A DNA stretch of 64,000 bases from Mesostigma viride (Eukaryota > Streptophyta > Mesostigmatophyceae > Mesostigmatales > Mesostigmataceae): contig RPFO01000059.1 in assembly GCA_009746045.1 (NCBI GenBank), positions 2,650,068 through 2,714,067 of the forward strand, given 5' to 3'. Position 1 is the first letter of the stretch, and each line of letters begins with the position of its first letter. Both the position numbers and the translations under genes were made by a program. The notes under the pieces were generated by a model that made no database searches, was not told the origin of the DNA, and saw nothing but the letters and a program-made list of their open reading frames with translations. Of the stretch, positions 1 to 11,492 are shown piece after piece.

Positions 1-316
1 GAGCCAAGCGCAAAGCAGCCAATAGGTGAGCTCTGAGTGCAGCCATTTGGCTCTGAGGCAACGAGGTGGACTGTGGGATGCCACATCAGGTTTGAGGGTG
101 CAAAAGTTGCGCAACTGTGAACCAATACCAAACAAGCAAACTCAGTGCTCAAGTGGGATGTGGCACATGCAGGCTGTCGTGGGGCGCCAAGGAAAAGACA
201 CGGGAAAGGTTACATATGCAAGTAGGTACTCAGTGGCTCGCACTTATACACTAAACCACTAACCGACTCACACGGTCGCAAACACACCTGCAGCGGCACA
301 CTCTCATCTTGCTCAC
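1..316 (-). other. intron or unresolved 3' continuation of the glycoprotein gene
   Basis: This follows the GTGAGC donor at 311-316 on the minus strand. I see no further phase-compatible exon inside the window, so the next exon probably lies to the left. Nothing else recognisable is present. Confidence 0.4.
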
Positions 317-3300
317 GTACCCAACGACTCGGCTGTTCGGGCTCAATATGATCTTGTCGGGCTGGAAGTTCGTCACTGGCTCGCTGAACTGGACAGCGAA
401 CAGGGTCACCTGATTGTTGGTGATGTAGCCACTCAGGCTAGTCACTGTAGCCGAGGGGGGCGTCCCATCTGCCAGCACCGTTGTGAGATGAGTCCGGACC
501 ACAGGGGCTGTGTGAGTTTAGTTATTCCATGTGAGTTTGCTCCATATCATACCCCACCCCACCCCACCCCACCCCACCCCACCCCACCCCACCCCACCCC
601 ACCCCACCCCACCCCACCCCACCCCACCCCACCCCACCCCACCCCTACCCCTACCCCAGTGAAGCCCCACATACCGTACATGACCACGACTGGGTCCGAG
701 GAGAGGCTCTGCAGCCCATCGGGTGTGCTGCACACACCTTCGGGTAGGGACACCGCCATGGGCCCTTCACCGGTGGGCGATATCTGGTGAGAGGCATGGT
801 GAGGTTGGTGCATCCCCCGCGGCCAAACGAAGACATGAGTCAAGGAGGGGGTAACCAACATCATCATTGGCTAGACGGGATGGGAAAGGGAATGAGCACG
901 GCAAAGGGTACCCTCACCTTGACCATCTCATTTACTTATTTACTTATTTAAAAAAGCAATATCTCGCCAACCGTAGAAAACAGGCCTTGCCTATGTCACA
1001 GCCAATCTAATCATCCCCATCCATATCATCCGGTCGCCGGCAAATGACGTAGGCTGGATCAGCAGAACTGACTACATGGTCGGGTGGCGCACACCTAATG
1101 TCTCCATTGTTGTGGTGAGGGGTTGACAAGGCGACTGGCTATAAGCTGCTGCACCCTGGCTGCTTTTGAGGCGCAGGCCATGGATTCAAGCACGAAGTTT
1201 GCCTGCACATCATCAGGACACTAAGCAGGGCTGGGTGGGTGGGGGACCAAAGACTGGTATTATATGAAGGATCTTTGAAGGAAAGCCCAAGGGGACTGGG
1301 GAAGGGGCAGGCGACTTACATCTACTAGCGCAAGGATGGTGCTGCCCTGGCCGACCAGCGTGATCTTCTTCACCACGCCAGTGCCAAAGGTATCCACCTG
1401 GAGGTCTCCCCCGCACTGCATGTCCGTAATGCCGCACACCGCCCACGTCACGGGGTCACTGGCTGCAAAGAAGGCCGGCTTGGCGGTGTCATTGACATAC
1501 ACTGTGCTCTCCCGCATGGTGTGGTAGTCGGGTAGGATAACAACCCGGCGGACCTCTGCATGACCAGGGTGTGGGTGAGCAGGCAAGGCATGGAACCCGA
1601 GGCGCACACGGCTGTCCGGCTAAGATCTCGGAGCCCACGTCTACATAAGCAAGGGGCTCCTGTTCACTGCCACCAAAAAGGACACCAAAAGGTTTTCTAA
1701 CTTGGTTCCACCCAAATGGGGAATGCATGACTCGTGGGCACTATGCTCACCCTTCGCTCCCTTTGTATGCTTGGTACATGATAGATTGGTACATTGTAGA
1801 TTGGTAGTCTTGGCCTACTGCAGAGCCGCCGCAACAGAGAAAAGCTTACCTGGCAAAGAGGGCTGAAACATCCACCTTGTGTAATGTATTACCAGCCATT
1901 GCGTGACATTATCAACGTGCATTTCTAGGTAGAAGCTGGCATTAGCGTTGCACTAGTAATGTGCATTTCTACATAATAGCTGGCATCAAGAATTGTGATG
2001 CCCTGTGAGCTCTGTAGAAAAAGGTGCCTATCTATAACACCTATATAAAGGTGCACGTCCCAATATTCCTTGTCCTTGTTGGAAGCCACGTGCAGCACAT
2101 ACCCAGAAGTTTATTCGGGTAGCGTAGACTAGTGCTCTAAGCAGCCTGGATGCATGCTTCTCCTTAGGGTGAGTCTACCCCACCAAATGTCTTAGCCGGG
2201 CATGCAGCACCCAGGCATGATACCAAGCATGTTTACTGCTGCCTCATCAGCGGCGTTTAGTATTCAACGCATCAAAATATGGCCAGCCACAGGGAAAACT
2301 TTCATTCCACCTGCCCCTAGCCATAAATGGAGGGGGTGGTGATGTTGAGCTAGAGTCTACCGTAAGACGGTGGAGAAAGGAGTGATGTCAATCCATTGAG
2401 TGACTCTATTCAAGCCTGTGCCTTTGTCAAGCACGCAGGCCCATTCGCTCAACAGACACACTAACGTTACATACCGGCAGCCTCCAGGAAAACGATGCGC
2501 TCCCCCAGCGGCCCCAGGATGTAGCTGTTGCTCCGCTGGGCAATCACGACCACCCCGGTATCGTCCGTGACGGAAGTAGAGGTAATCCGTAGCATGGCAC
2601 CCACCATGAGTGGCATCACCAAAAGGTTGACGTTGACCGCCCCGCCCGGCAGAAGCGCGCCCAGCCGGCAATCTGACTGGCACGTGGACGTGCTGAAGCG
2701 GGTGCACGGTCCATTGGCAGAGTCTACTGAGGTGATCTGATACAGCTGGCAGCCAGAGGGCGCTTCGCCCATCATCCCTGTGGCAATCGTCAGCCTCAAC
2801 AAGACCGCCTCCACCGCGGCGCTGCCTGCGATGCTGCTTCCTGTGGCAGACCCCTGGTGCTGCACCGTGACCCGCAGGGAGGACGGCCGGCCCTCGTAGC
2901 AGAAGCCGTTGCAGTCATCCATCGACACCGATACCGCAAGGGCGGCCAGCGGTGGGGGAGGGGGGGGAGGGGAGGGCACAGGGCCTGGTGGGGGAAAGCG
3001 AGGGGGTCCTGGCGCCGGTGGCAGCAGTGGTGGCGGCAACGACGGTTGCGACGGTGACAAAGGGCTGGCCGGGGATGAGGGAATGAAAGGGGGCGGAGAG
3101 AATGCGGTGACAGGCACAAGAGGTGGCGGAGGGAGTGACGGTGGCCGTGGGTTCACGAAGGGGAGAGGGGGCGGCAAGGGTAGGTAGAGAGAAGGGGGTG
3201 GCGGGCAGGGAGGGGGAGAGAACTGCATTAGTGGTGACGAAGGTGGTGGCGAGAGAGGGGGGGGTGGACGAAGAGGGGGTGGTGGCGAGGGCGGCGGCGA

Positions 3301-6300
3301 CACACGAGGGGGTGGGGAGGAAGGGGGCGACAATGCAGGCGGCGGTGGTGGGGAAAGGACTGTAGGTGGGGGAGGGAGCCGGGGAGGGGAAGGGGGAGAC
3401 TTGGACAGTGGTGGCGGAGAGGGCGGTGGAAAGATTTGAATGGCAGGAAGAGGTGGAGATGGATTTGGTGGAGAGGGTGGTGGCGGTGGTGACGGAGGCT
3501 GTTGTGGTGAGAGCGCCGCTGGTGCTGCTGGTGGTGGTGGTGGTGGCGGTGGTGGTGGATGTGAGGGCGGTGGTGGTGGTGAGGGTGTTGCTGGCGGCAA
3601 AGGAGGTGTTGGGGACGGTGATAGTGGCGGTGAGGGCGGTGGTGGAGGGGAAGGTGGCGGTGGTGGTGAGGGTGGCAGAGAGGGTGAGGGTAGCGGTGGT
3701 GGTGAGGGTGGTGGTGGCGGCGAAGGAGGTGGTGGGGATGGTGGTGGTGGTGGTGGTGGTGGTGGTGGTGGTGGTGGTGGTGGTGGTGGTGGTGGTGGTG
3801 GTGGTGGTGGTGGTGGTGGTGGTGGTGGTGGTGGTGGTGGTGGTGGTGGTGGTGGTGGTGGTGGTGGTGGTGGTGGTGGTGGTGGTGGTGGTGGTGGTGG
3901 TGGTGGTGGTGGTGGTGGTGGTGGTGGTGGTGGTGAGGGCGGTGGCGGAGGGGAGGGTGGAGGCGGTAGTGACGCTGGTAGTGGCGGCGAGGGCGGTGGT
4001 GGAGGTGAGGGTGGAGGGGGTGGTGAGGGTGGCGGTGGAGGTGAGGGTGGTGGTGGTGGTGGTGGTGAGGAAGGTGGCGGGGTTGAGGGTGGTGGTGGTG
4101 GTGGTGCGGGCGGCGGCGGCAATGGAGATGGTGACAGCGGTGGTGGCGGTAGGGGCGGCGTTGGCGGCGAGGGTGGTGGTGGTGGTGGTGAGGGAGGTGG
4201 AGGTCGTGGTGGTGGTGACAGGGGTGGAGGGGTTGAGGGCGGGGGTGGGGATGAGGGTGGTGGCGGTGGCGAGGGTGGGGTGGGTTGCGAGGGTGGTGTA
4301 GGTGGCAAAGGCAGTGTTGGTGGTGGTGGTGGTCGTCGGGGGGATGGTGGAGGAGATGGCGGTGAAGGTGCCGATGGGGAAGGAGATGGCAGTGGCGGCG
4401 GTCTAGGGGGTGGTCGTGGCGGCGAGAGAGGCGGTGGGGGACTTGGCGGTGGTGGGGAAGGAGGAGGAGGTCGAGGTGGTGGTGGTGGGCTTGGTGGTGG
4501 TGATGGTGGTGGTGGTGAGGGCTCCGGCGGTGTTGAAGGTGGTGGTGGAGGTGAGGGCGGCAGTTGAGGTGAGGGCTGTGGTTGAGGTGAGGGCGGCGGT
4601 GGTGGTGAGGGAGCAGGAGGTGGTGGTGAGGATGGTGGTGGTGGTGGTGAGGGGGGCAGGGGTGGAGAGGGTGGTGGTGGTGGTGAGGGCGCCGGCGGTG
4701 GGGAAGGTGGTGGTGGAGGTGAGGGCGGCGGTTGAGGTGAGGGCGGTGGTGGAGGTGAAGGCGGCGGCGGTGGTGAGGGAGCAGGAGGTGGTGGTGAGGA
4801 TGGTGGTGGTGGTGGTGGTGGTGGTGAGGGCGCCGGCGGTGGTGAAGGTGGTGGTGGTGGTGAGGGCGCCGGCGGTTGAGGTGAGGGCGGCGGCGGTAGT
4901 GAGGGAGCAGGAGGTGGTGGTGAGGATGGTGGTGGTGGTGGTGAGGGGGGCAGGGGTGGAGAGGGTGGCGATGGTGGTGAGGGTGGTGGTGGTGGTGAGG
5001 GCGCCGGCGGTGGCGAAGGTGGTGGTGGAGATGAGGGCGGCGGTTGAGGTGAGGGCGGTGGTGGAGGTGAGGGCGGCGGCGGTGGTGAGGGAGCAGGAGA
5101 TGGTGGTGTTGAAGGTGGTGGTGGAGGTGAGGGCGGCAGTTGAGGTGAGGGCTGTGGTTGAGGTGAGGGCGGCGGTGGTGGTGAGGGAGCAGGAGGTGGT
5201 GGTGAGGATGGTGGTGGTGGTGGTGAGGGGGGCAGGGGTGGAGAGGGTGGTGGTGGTGGTGAGGGCGCCGGCGGTGGGGAAGGTGGTGGTGGAGATGAGG
5301 GCGGCGGTTGAGGTGAGGGCGGTGGTGGAGGTGAAGGCGGCGGCGGTGGTGAGGGAGCAGGAGGTGGTGGTGAGGATGGTGGTGGTGGTGGTGGTGGTGG
5401 TGAGGACGCCGGCGGTGGTGAAGGTGGTGGTGGTGGTGAGGGCGCCGGCGGTTGAGGTGAGGGCGGCGGCGGTAGTGAGGGAGCAGGAGGTGGTGGTGAG
5501 GATGGTGGTGGTGGTGGTGAGGGGGGCAGGGGTGGAGAGGGTGGCGATGGTGGTGAGGGTGGTGGTGGTGGTGAGGGCGCCGGCGGTGGCGAAGGTGGTG
5601 GTGGAGATGAGGGCGGCGGTTGAGGTGAGGGCGGTGGTGGAGGTGAGGGCGGCGGCGGTGGTGAGGGAGCAGGAGATGGTGGTGAGGATGGTGGTGGTGG
5701 TGGTGAGGGGGGCAAGGGTGGAGAGGGTGGTGCTGGTGGTGAGGGCGCCGGCGGTGGGGAAGGTGGTGGTGGAGATGAGGGCGGCGGTTGAGGTGAGGGC
5801 GGTGGTGGAGGGGAGGGTGGCGGTGGTGGTGAGGGTGGTGGTGGCAGCGAAGGAGGTGGTGGGGACGGCGGTGGTGGCGGTGAGGGCGGTGGTGGAGGTG
5901 AGGGTGGAGGCGGTGGTGAGGGTGGCAGTGGGGGTGAGGGGGGCAGTGGGGGTGAGGGGGGCAGTGGTGGGGAGGGTGGTGGTGATGGTGAGGGCGGTGG
6001 TGGAGGTGAGGGTGGTGGTGGTGGAGAGGAAGTTTTCGGGGGTGAGGGTGGTGGTGGTGGTGGTGTGGGCGGTGGTGGTGGCGGTGAAGCAGGAGGTGTT
6101 GGTGAGGATGGCGGTGGTGGTGGTGAGGGCGGCAGTGGAGGTGAGGGTGGTGGTGGTGAGGGTCGTGGTGGTGGTGGCGGTAAGGGTGGTGGTGGAGGCG
6201 AGGGTGGCGGCGGCGGTGGTGGTGGTGAAGAAGGCGGAGGTGGAGAGGGTGGTGGTGGTGGTGAGGGTGGTGGCGGTGGAGAGGGAGGTGGTGGTGGTGA

Positions 6301-9030
6301 TGGTGGCGGGTGGGGTGCAGGTGGCGGCAAAGGCGGCGGCGGTGGTGATGGTGGCGGTGGTGGTGATGGCAGCGGTGGAGGCGAGAGTGGCGGGGCAGGT
6401 GCGGGTGGTGGAGGAGGTGACGGTGGTGGCGATGGTGAAGGTGGCAGTGGGGGGAGGGGGGCGCAGGAGGAGGAGGCGGTGACGGTGGTGGTGGTGGTGA
6501 GGGTGGCGGGGATGGAGAGGGTGGTGGTGGTGGTGAGGGCGGCAGTGGAGGTGAGGGTGGGGGTGGTGGTGAGGGTGGTGGTGATGGTGAGGGTGGTAGT
6601 GGGGTGAGGGTGGCGGTAAGGGTGGTGGTGGAGGCGAGGGTGGCGGCGGCGGCGGTGGTGGTGAAGGAGGCGGAGGTGGCGAGGGTGGCGGTGGTGGCGA
6701 GGGTGGCGGTGATGGGCTTGGAGGTGGGGAGGGTGGAGGCGGGGATGACGGTGGGGGGGGTGGAGATGGGGGTGGTGATGGTGGTGAGGGCGGAGGGGAA
6801 GGTGGTGGCCGTGGCGAAGGCGGTGGTCGTGGAGACGGTGGTGGTGGGCGTGGTGATGGGGGCGGGGGTCGTGGTGGGGGTGGGGGTCGTGGTGGGGGCG
6901 GAGGGGAAGGTGGCGGCGGAGGGGAAGGTGGCGGTGGTGATGGGTACGGAGGGGAAGGTGGCGGCGGTGGTGGTCGCGCACTCAAGTGGGCATAGAGGGC
7001 ACCGTATGTGGTTGTGTTTTCGAACGCCAGGAACCCCGCCAAGATGGTATTGCCCCTGTCAATGGAGAAGCCATCAAAAACCAAGTCCCATGTGCACCCA
7101 TAGTGATCAAACGATCCCAGCACAGTGTTCACATCCTGCGTGATGGTCATAATGTCGGCATTCTCCACCGCCGAAATGTTGGGGTTGGTGTTGGTTGTGA
7201 AGTTGAGCGCCAGCGTCACTGTCACTGCCGCCGTGCGCTGCACCACCGGGGTGTTAATGTCCAGCACCATCTCGAGCGGGATGTTGCCGATATTGCTATT
7301 GCTCGTGATGCCATTGTCGTACTGCACAGCCAAGCCGGGAGAGGGCGCGAAGCACAGAAGAAACGTGAGGGGGGGCGTTGCAGGGAACGAGGGGTATGAT
7401 ATCCTGAGGGGGGGGGGGGGGTACAGGGAGTGCAAGAATCCAAACGCGTTGCTCAGGATGGATGGACAATAACAGGCACCCACACGCATGTGCGGTGGCA
7501 CAGTGCAAACTAAAGCCCACTCTTGTGCATTTGCAAACAACATGAACACAGAGTGGTTGGACCCGTGCACGTTGCTTCGAGTGGGTGGACCCGTGTGTGT
7601 CGCTCACAAACCAGCAGAAGAGGGAAGCAACGGAAGCATGCGGCCTTCAGAGACCCGCTGCCATCCGCGTGTACTCCCAGTAGACGTGCCCAGCAGACAA
7701 CAGACCCGGCACTCAAAAGGGGATTGCTGAAACTGCGACAGTGCCCTCCCATGACCGCAGTGCACTTCGGTGGGGGTAACCCGGTGGGGGCCTGCCAGCC
7801 AAAGCTTGCTGCTGTGCTCACCTCAATCTCTACCAGCTTGAGTGGGTCGGCAGCGTGCGTGGTGAAGCCACACTGGGCCACGCAGGGAAGCTCAATGCGG
7901 TTCTGGATGGACGGTTGCGATGCGACGAGGGTCCCCCAGACCACCTTGTGGTCGGTGCGCACCGCGCATGCCGAGCAGGTGACGTTCTGTGTGATCAGGC
8001 GTGCCTCTGCGTAGCCAGACACCACAGGGTATTGGGACACATCAGGGATGGCGCCATTGCACACGTCACACGCATCGCCGACCCCGTCCCCATCCGCGTC
8101 CGCCTGGTCGTGATTGGCCACCTGCAGGCAGTTGTCGCATTCATTACCCGCACCATCACTATCGCTGTCTGTCTGGTTGCTGTTGGGCACAGTCAGGCAG
8201 TTGTCGGACACATCATCCACACCGTCGCCATCCGTGTCGGCCTGCCGCAGGAAGATTTTGCGCATGCAATTATCACAGGCACCACCTGCGCCATCACCAC
8301 CACTGCCGGCTTGGTCAGCTTTGACAGTACCGCCACGGTTGTCAGAAGCGGCACCAATCCCATCTAGATTCTCATCTGTAGCAATGTCGGCTTGGTTGGG
8401 GTTCCACTTAGTGACGCCGGTGTCGCACGCGTCGCCAATGCCATCACCATCAAAATCCTCCTGAATGGGGTTGGCAGCAGCAGGACAATTGTCACAGGCA
8501 TCGCCGACTCCATCCCCATCGCTGTCAGCCGGGCTAGGACTTGAAACCAATGGGCAGTTATCGCAGGCATCACCAAACATGTCGCCGTCGCGGTTAGCCT
8601 GATTCTCGTTTGGAATGCTCACGCAGTTATCGCATACGTTCCCATGCCCATCATCGTCCTGATCGGCCTGGTCCAGGTTCGCCACCTTCGGGCAGTTGTC
8701 ATCAGGGTCCTTCTTGGTATCTCCATCCCAGTCCACACAGGGTGGCAGAGATCCCGTGCGGGCCTGAAACTGCTCCGCCAATTCGTCACAAGCCCGTGCC
8801 GACGTCCTAATAAGAGGGGTGCTCGTGCAGCCTTGCGTGTAGCAGTACGATATGCACAAGGTATGGGCACCTTGTATCTGATACCAGGGCGCGATTGGCT
8901 GAAGGCACGCATCGTCAACCTCTGGTTCTTTATAAACCGTCAACAGCAAACGTGAATTAGATGCATGGGCGGCCGTTAATATTAACAGGAAGACGCAAAA
9001 GGAAAGTACTGCTTTACACCTGCTTTTCAT
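317..9030 (-). CDS. secreted TSP3-repeat / proline-rich rod / Ig-like glycoprotein (5' part, at least 5 exons)
   Basis: Probable extracellular-matrix hydroxyproline-rich glycoprotein. Exons inferred by me: 9030-7822, 7321-2475, 1555-1320, 783-675 and 507-317. All have GT/AG borders (donors GTGAGC, GTATGT, GTAAGT, GTATGT, GTGAGC) and all junctions are in phase. The start at 9030 gives a clean signal peptide ([20 protein letters not shown]...). Residues about 95-330 hold TSP3 calcium-binding repeats of the type [15 protein letters not shown]; the fifth and sixth repeats have lost acidic ligands. Exon 2 codes for a beta-rich module, a rod of about 1,350 residues of S-P(3-5) units, and a Cys-containing module starting SMDDCNGFC. 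Exon 5 ([20 protein letters not shown]) resembles bacterial Ig-like domains. The rod frame slips near 6600 and again near 6460, each fitting one missing base. The gene continues left of the window. A pherophorin relationship is possible, but I do not see the pherophorin domain itself. Confidence 0.8.
549..656. repeat. (CCCCA)n microsatellite in an intron
   Basis: About twenty tandem ACCCC units end in two or three CCCTA-like variants. It lies in the intron between the exons at 675-783 and 317-507. On the transcribed (minus) strand it reads (TGGGG)n, which could form G-quadruplexes. Confidence 0.9.
1556..2474 (-). other. intron of the glycoprotein gene
   Basis: Bounded by donor GTATGT (minus, 2474-2469) and acceptor GCAG (minus, ending 1556). 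Joining the flanking exons completes a GAG codon in phase. I see no gene within it. Confidence 0.65.
3740..3934. repeat. (GGT)65 microsatellite coding for polyproline
   Basis: An uninterrupted run of GGT on the plus strand, about 195 bp. On the coding (minus) strand it reads (ACC/CCA)n and gives about 65 consecutive prolines in the rod. It is in frame with both flanks and is probably length-polymorphic. Confidence 0.95.
4531..5682. repeat. 576-bp tandem duplication inside the proline-rich exon
   Basis: The block starting TGTTGAAGGTGGTGG at 4531 recurs at 5107. The two copies follow the same order of SPP/APSPP variants for about 576 bp, with a few substitutions. 576 is 192 codons, so the rod frame is kept. 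It is a recent in-frame lengthening of the rod. Confidence 0.8.
7322..7821 (-). other. intron 1 of the glycoprotein gene
   Basis: Donor GTGAGC follows codon GAG at 7822, and acceptor TGTGCAG precedes TAC at 7321. Both sides are phase 0, and the intron is 500 bp. Open frames across it are read-through of the exons. Confidence 0.75.
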
Positions 9031-9236
9031 TTTCCCTCGCTCCACACGCCAAATACGATGCGCCGGCGGTAACGATGAGAAAAGCTGTAGCTGGTCTTCC
9101 CAAATCTGCAAAATTAAGCGAGCGAGCTATAAATTATGAAAGGGGGCGAAGGGGCGGGCAGGCTTCGTGCCAAAATAACACGAGGCCCGCTTCTGAAAGA
9201 GAGCGCTGAGGCGATCAGTCGAGTTCTCGGTCGAAC

Positions 9237-9249
9237 CTTATATATATTC
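9237..9249 (-). promoter_or_regulatory. candidate TATA box of the glycoprotein gene
   Basis: On the minus strand the sequence reads GAATATATATAAG, about 210 bp upstream of the chosen ATG at 9030. It is the best TATA-like match in the upstream region. No other promoter element is clear. Confidence 0.4.
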
Positions 9250-9959
9250 TTTTCGTGAATACACCTAAGTAAATCACCATCAACCTTATTATGTGCACAA
9301 AAGGTAAGGCACCAAACATGCACGCATGACGTTGCAGGTTAATTATCATGCCCTGATAATCCCTATGGTCCTGATCACCCTGTGAAAGGGAAAGGGTGGC
9401 CAGCCCACATCGGCTGTGCCACCCACTCTATCCCCATGTCGATGATCAAGCCGCGGCTAGGGTGGGTGGGTACTTAGGATTTGGGAAGCTGGTGGAAAAA
9501 CAGGTGCGCTTTCATGATCCAATGTGACGTAGCTGCCCGAGAAAAAAAGGTGCAGGGGTTGTACAACCGCAGTTAAGAAAAAAAAGGAAGGGGGCGGGGG
9601 CAGAACTAGTTGTATCAATACGATGAAACACAGGACTGCAATATTTCCCAAGCGGAATGAATGCATCGCAGTCGTTCGAGTCACAAGTGCAGCGCGCAGC
9701 AACTCGTGTGGTCAGCACGCGCCGTAGGTAGGCAACGCAGCACGCTGTGATCATGTACCCGCCCCAAAAGCTTTTGGCTCGTACATCAATTTGGAGATGA
9801 CTGTCGATCGAATGTCGTCGAGATGACTGTCGAATGTCGAGCACTGAGCCACTGACCAGCATTCACGTGCGTCTAGAACGTAAGTGATTACACATATATA
9901 GATATCATTCATTGGTTTTGGACTGGGTTATCGACAAGCGATCGCAGGCGTACGATAGC
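9250..9959. other. intergenic DNA
   Basis: Between the glycoprotein promoter and the first retroelement sequence I see only short shadow frames, a few A/T-rich tracts and a GTCGA-rich patch near 9800-9840. No gene or RNA is supported. Confidence 0.5.
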
Positions 9960-9973
9960 ACATAACAGCGATC

Positions 9974-10474
9974 TCAACTACCTATATTACGATCGTGTCC
10001 CGCAACGGAGAACCCTGAACTACCTGACACCGCCGCGTGCGCCGTACCGTACGGCCTGATCGCACCTCCACGCGCGAAAGCCATTGCTGAAATCCTGCGG
10101 AGCCGCGAGTTCGGGCCCGTAACCGAGGGCCTGAACGCAGTCCACACCCGCGTAAGATCGAGTCTTACCAATTCTGAACGGTTGATGAATTCAGCAAGAT
10201 GCGCGAGAAATGGCGGGGGGCATATACGGCTGGGGGGAAGAGTTTGGTACGAAGCAGCTTGTTGTTGTTGCCAGTCTGCTGCAGTCAGTTGTTGTGGTGG
10301 TGGTGGTGGGTGATGGATGTTACGACTCTGCCGACTACCTCCGCCTCTACCTAATCCCCGTCTAATACTACCTACTAAATTAGTGAGGCCACCTCTAGTT
10401 AATCCCTGTGCGAAAGACGAACGTGACGAGCCGGATCTCAATGCATTTACATAAGTACGACTATAATATGCCAT
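9974..10474 (-). CDS. LTR-embedded ORF running into a GyA-like leader (old copy)
   Basis: The frame opens inside the old GyA LTR with MAYYSRTYVNALRSGSSRSS and continues Arg/Gly-rich to the LTR end at 10317. It then extends through about 340 bp of non-LTR sequence. The same LTR-coded start occurs in the other GyA LTRs despite base differences, and in the young copy it also reads from LTR into leader. This suggests a real peptide, or an N-terminal extension of an element protein. Function is not recognised. The left part may instead be ordinary flank. Confidence 0.35.
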   Translation of the reverse strand: MAYYSRTYVNALRSGSSRSSFAQGLTRGGLTNLVGSIRRGLGRGGGSRQSRNIHHPPPPPQQLTAADWQQQQAASYQTLPPSRICPPPFLAHLAEFINRSELVRLDLTRVWTAFRPSVTGPNSRLRRISAMAFARGGAIRPYGTAHAAVSGSSGFSVAGHDRNIGS

Positions 10475-10550
10475 CAGCCATTCAGTAACCGAAACCCCGT
10501 TTATTCCAGGAATAGAGGAAGGAAACACTACTACACTGCCATGACCCTAG
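10317..10550 (-). repeat. old GyA LTR, left fragment
   Basis: Starts TGTTACGACTCTGCCG and is clearly diverged from the young GyA LTR. It is cut at 10550 by the young GyA element, and its continuation resumes at 47730 after the target duplication CCTAG. Confidence 0.8.
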
Positions 10551-11123
10551 TGTTACGCCGCGGATATCTACCTCCACCTCTACCTCTAATGGGCCTGATA
10601 CTACCTAAACTGGTAAGGCCGCCTCTACTCAAACCTCTGGCGAAAGACGAACGTGACGGAGCTGATCTCAATGCATTAACATATGTGTTACTATAATACG
10701 CCATACAACCATTTACCAAAACCCGTTTACTCCAGGAATAGAGGAAGGAAACACAACTACACTGCCGTGACCCAAGCCTAAATGTGTTAATTCATTTAAC
10801 ACACGCCGAGTGCACACACGAGGGGTAGAACGTGCATAAATGGTCACCAACGGTCCAACACGCTCGGGCCGACATGGCCCTCGCCTACAGATGCACGCTG
10901 GTCCACTACATCTACAGATGCACGCTGGTCCACTACATTCTACCAAAGGATCACGACCACTAGTAAAGTACACGGCGCGGCGCCCCAAAGGCACCCAATG
11001 TACCACGGTACTGTTACGAGGACAATAGTGTCCCGGTAGGAGCTACACGTAAACCTAGGGACAACCGAGGCAAAAGACCTAATTTACGTCCGTAACTACA
11101 ACGAATTGTTACGCGACGTAACA
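10551..11123 (-). repeat. GyA copy 1, 3' LTR
   Basis: Begins TGTTACGCCGCGG and ends CGCGACGTAACA on the plus strand, so the ends form the inverted pair TGTTACG/CGTAACA. The last 17 bp are themselves a palindrome (TGTTACG-CGA-CGTAACA). It contains a tandem pair of a segment including AGATGCACGCTGGTCCACTA. Confidence 0.93.
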
Positions 11124-11140
11124 CCTCCCCCCCCACAAAG
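11124..11140 (-). promoter_or_regulatory. polypurine tract of GyA copy 1
   Basis: On the minus strand TTTGTGGGGGGGGAGG lies directly against the start of the 3' LTR (TGTTACGTCGCG). This is the expected place for the plus-strand primer and it fixes the element's orientation. Confidence 0.8.
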
Positions 11141-11492
11141 GTAGGGAGCCCTCTCCCTACGCACAGGGAGGTAACAAAGGAGTAGGAAACCTAATGCACC
11201 CAGCACACACCAACACAATCGGCAGACCATCCAAGATACAAAGCACCAATAGTTCACACGGTCTCCACCACCACGCCGGGAGGTGTAGGGTTAGCCAGCA
11301 CCAAGCCTGGTGGTAGGTTCCCCTAACTGCCTGGAACAAAGTCCTTGCCGGGGGGAACGGCACTGGGCAGGACACACAGAGTAAACACATCAGCACCAAG
11401 GACCAAGAACGACCAGTCAACTGGCCAGCACGTGAGGGCGACTCTATATACCGGAGGGACAACACCCTCAGGTCGGGCCTAAGGCCCTCTAT
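11141..11492 (-). other. GyA 3' untranslated region
   Basis: Lies between the ORF4 stop and the polypurine tract. It contains short inverted repeats (GGGAGCCCTCTCCC; GGGCCTAAGGCCC near 11476). It is nearly identical in copy 2 (54631-54982). No convincing gene. Confidence 0.6.

Noticed and set aside
549-656. Telomeric repeat
   Set aside because: The unit is CCCCA, not CCCTAAA or a relative; it lies inside a gene with exons on both sides.
3366-6607. Long plus-strand frames rich in Gly or Val, and minus-strand Thr/His-rich frames, over 3.3-7 kb
   Set aside because: They are shadows of the GGT/CCA-type repeat in other frames; only the Ser-Pro-Pro frame is continuous with the signal-peptide exon and the downstream modules.
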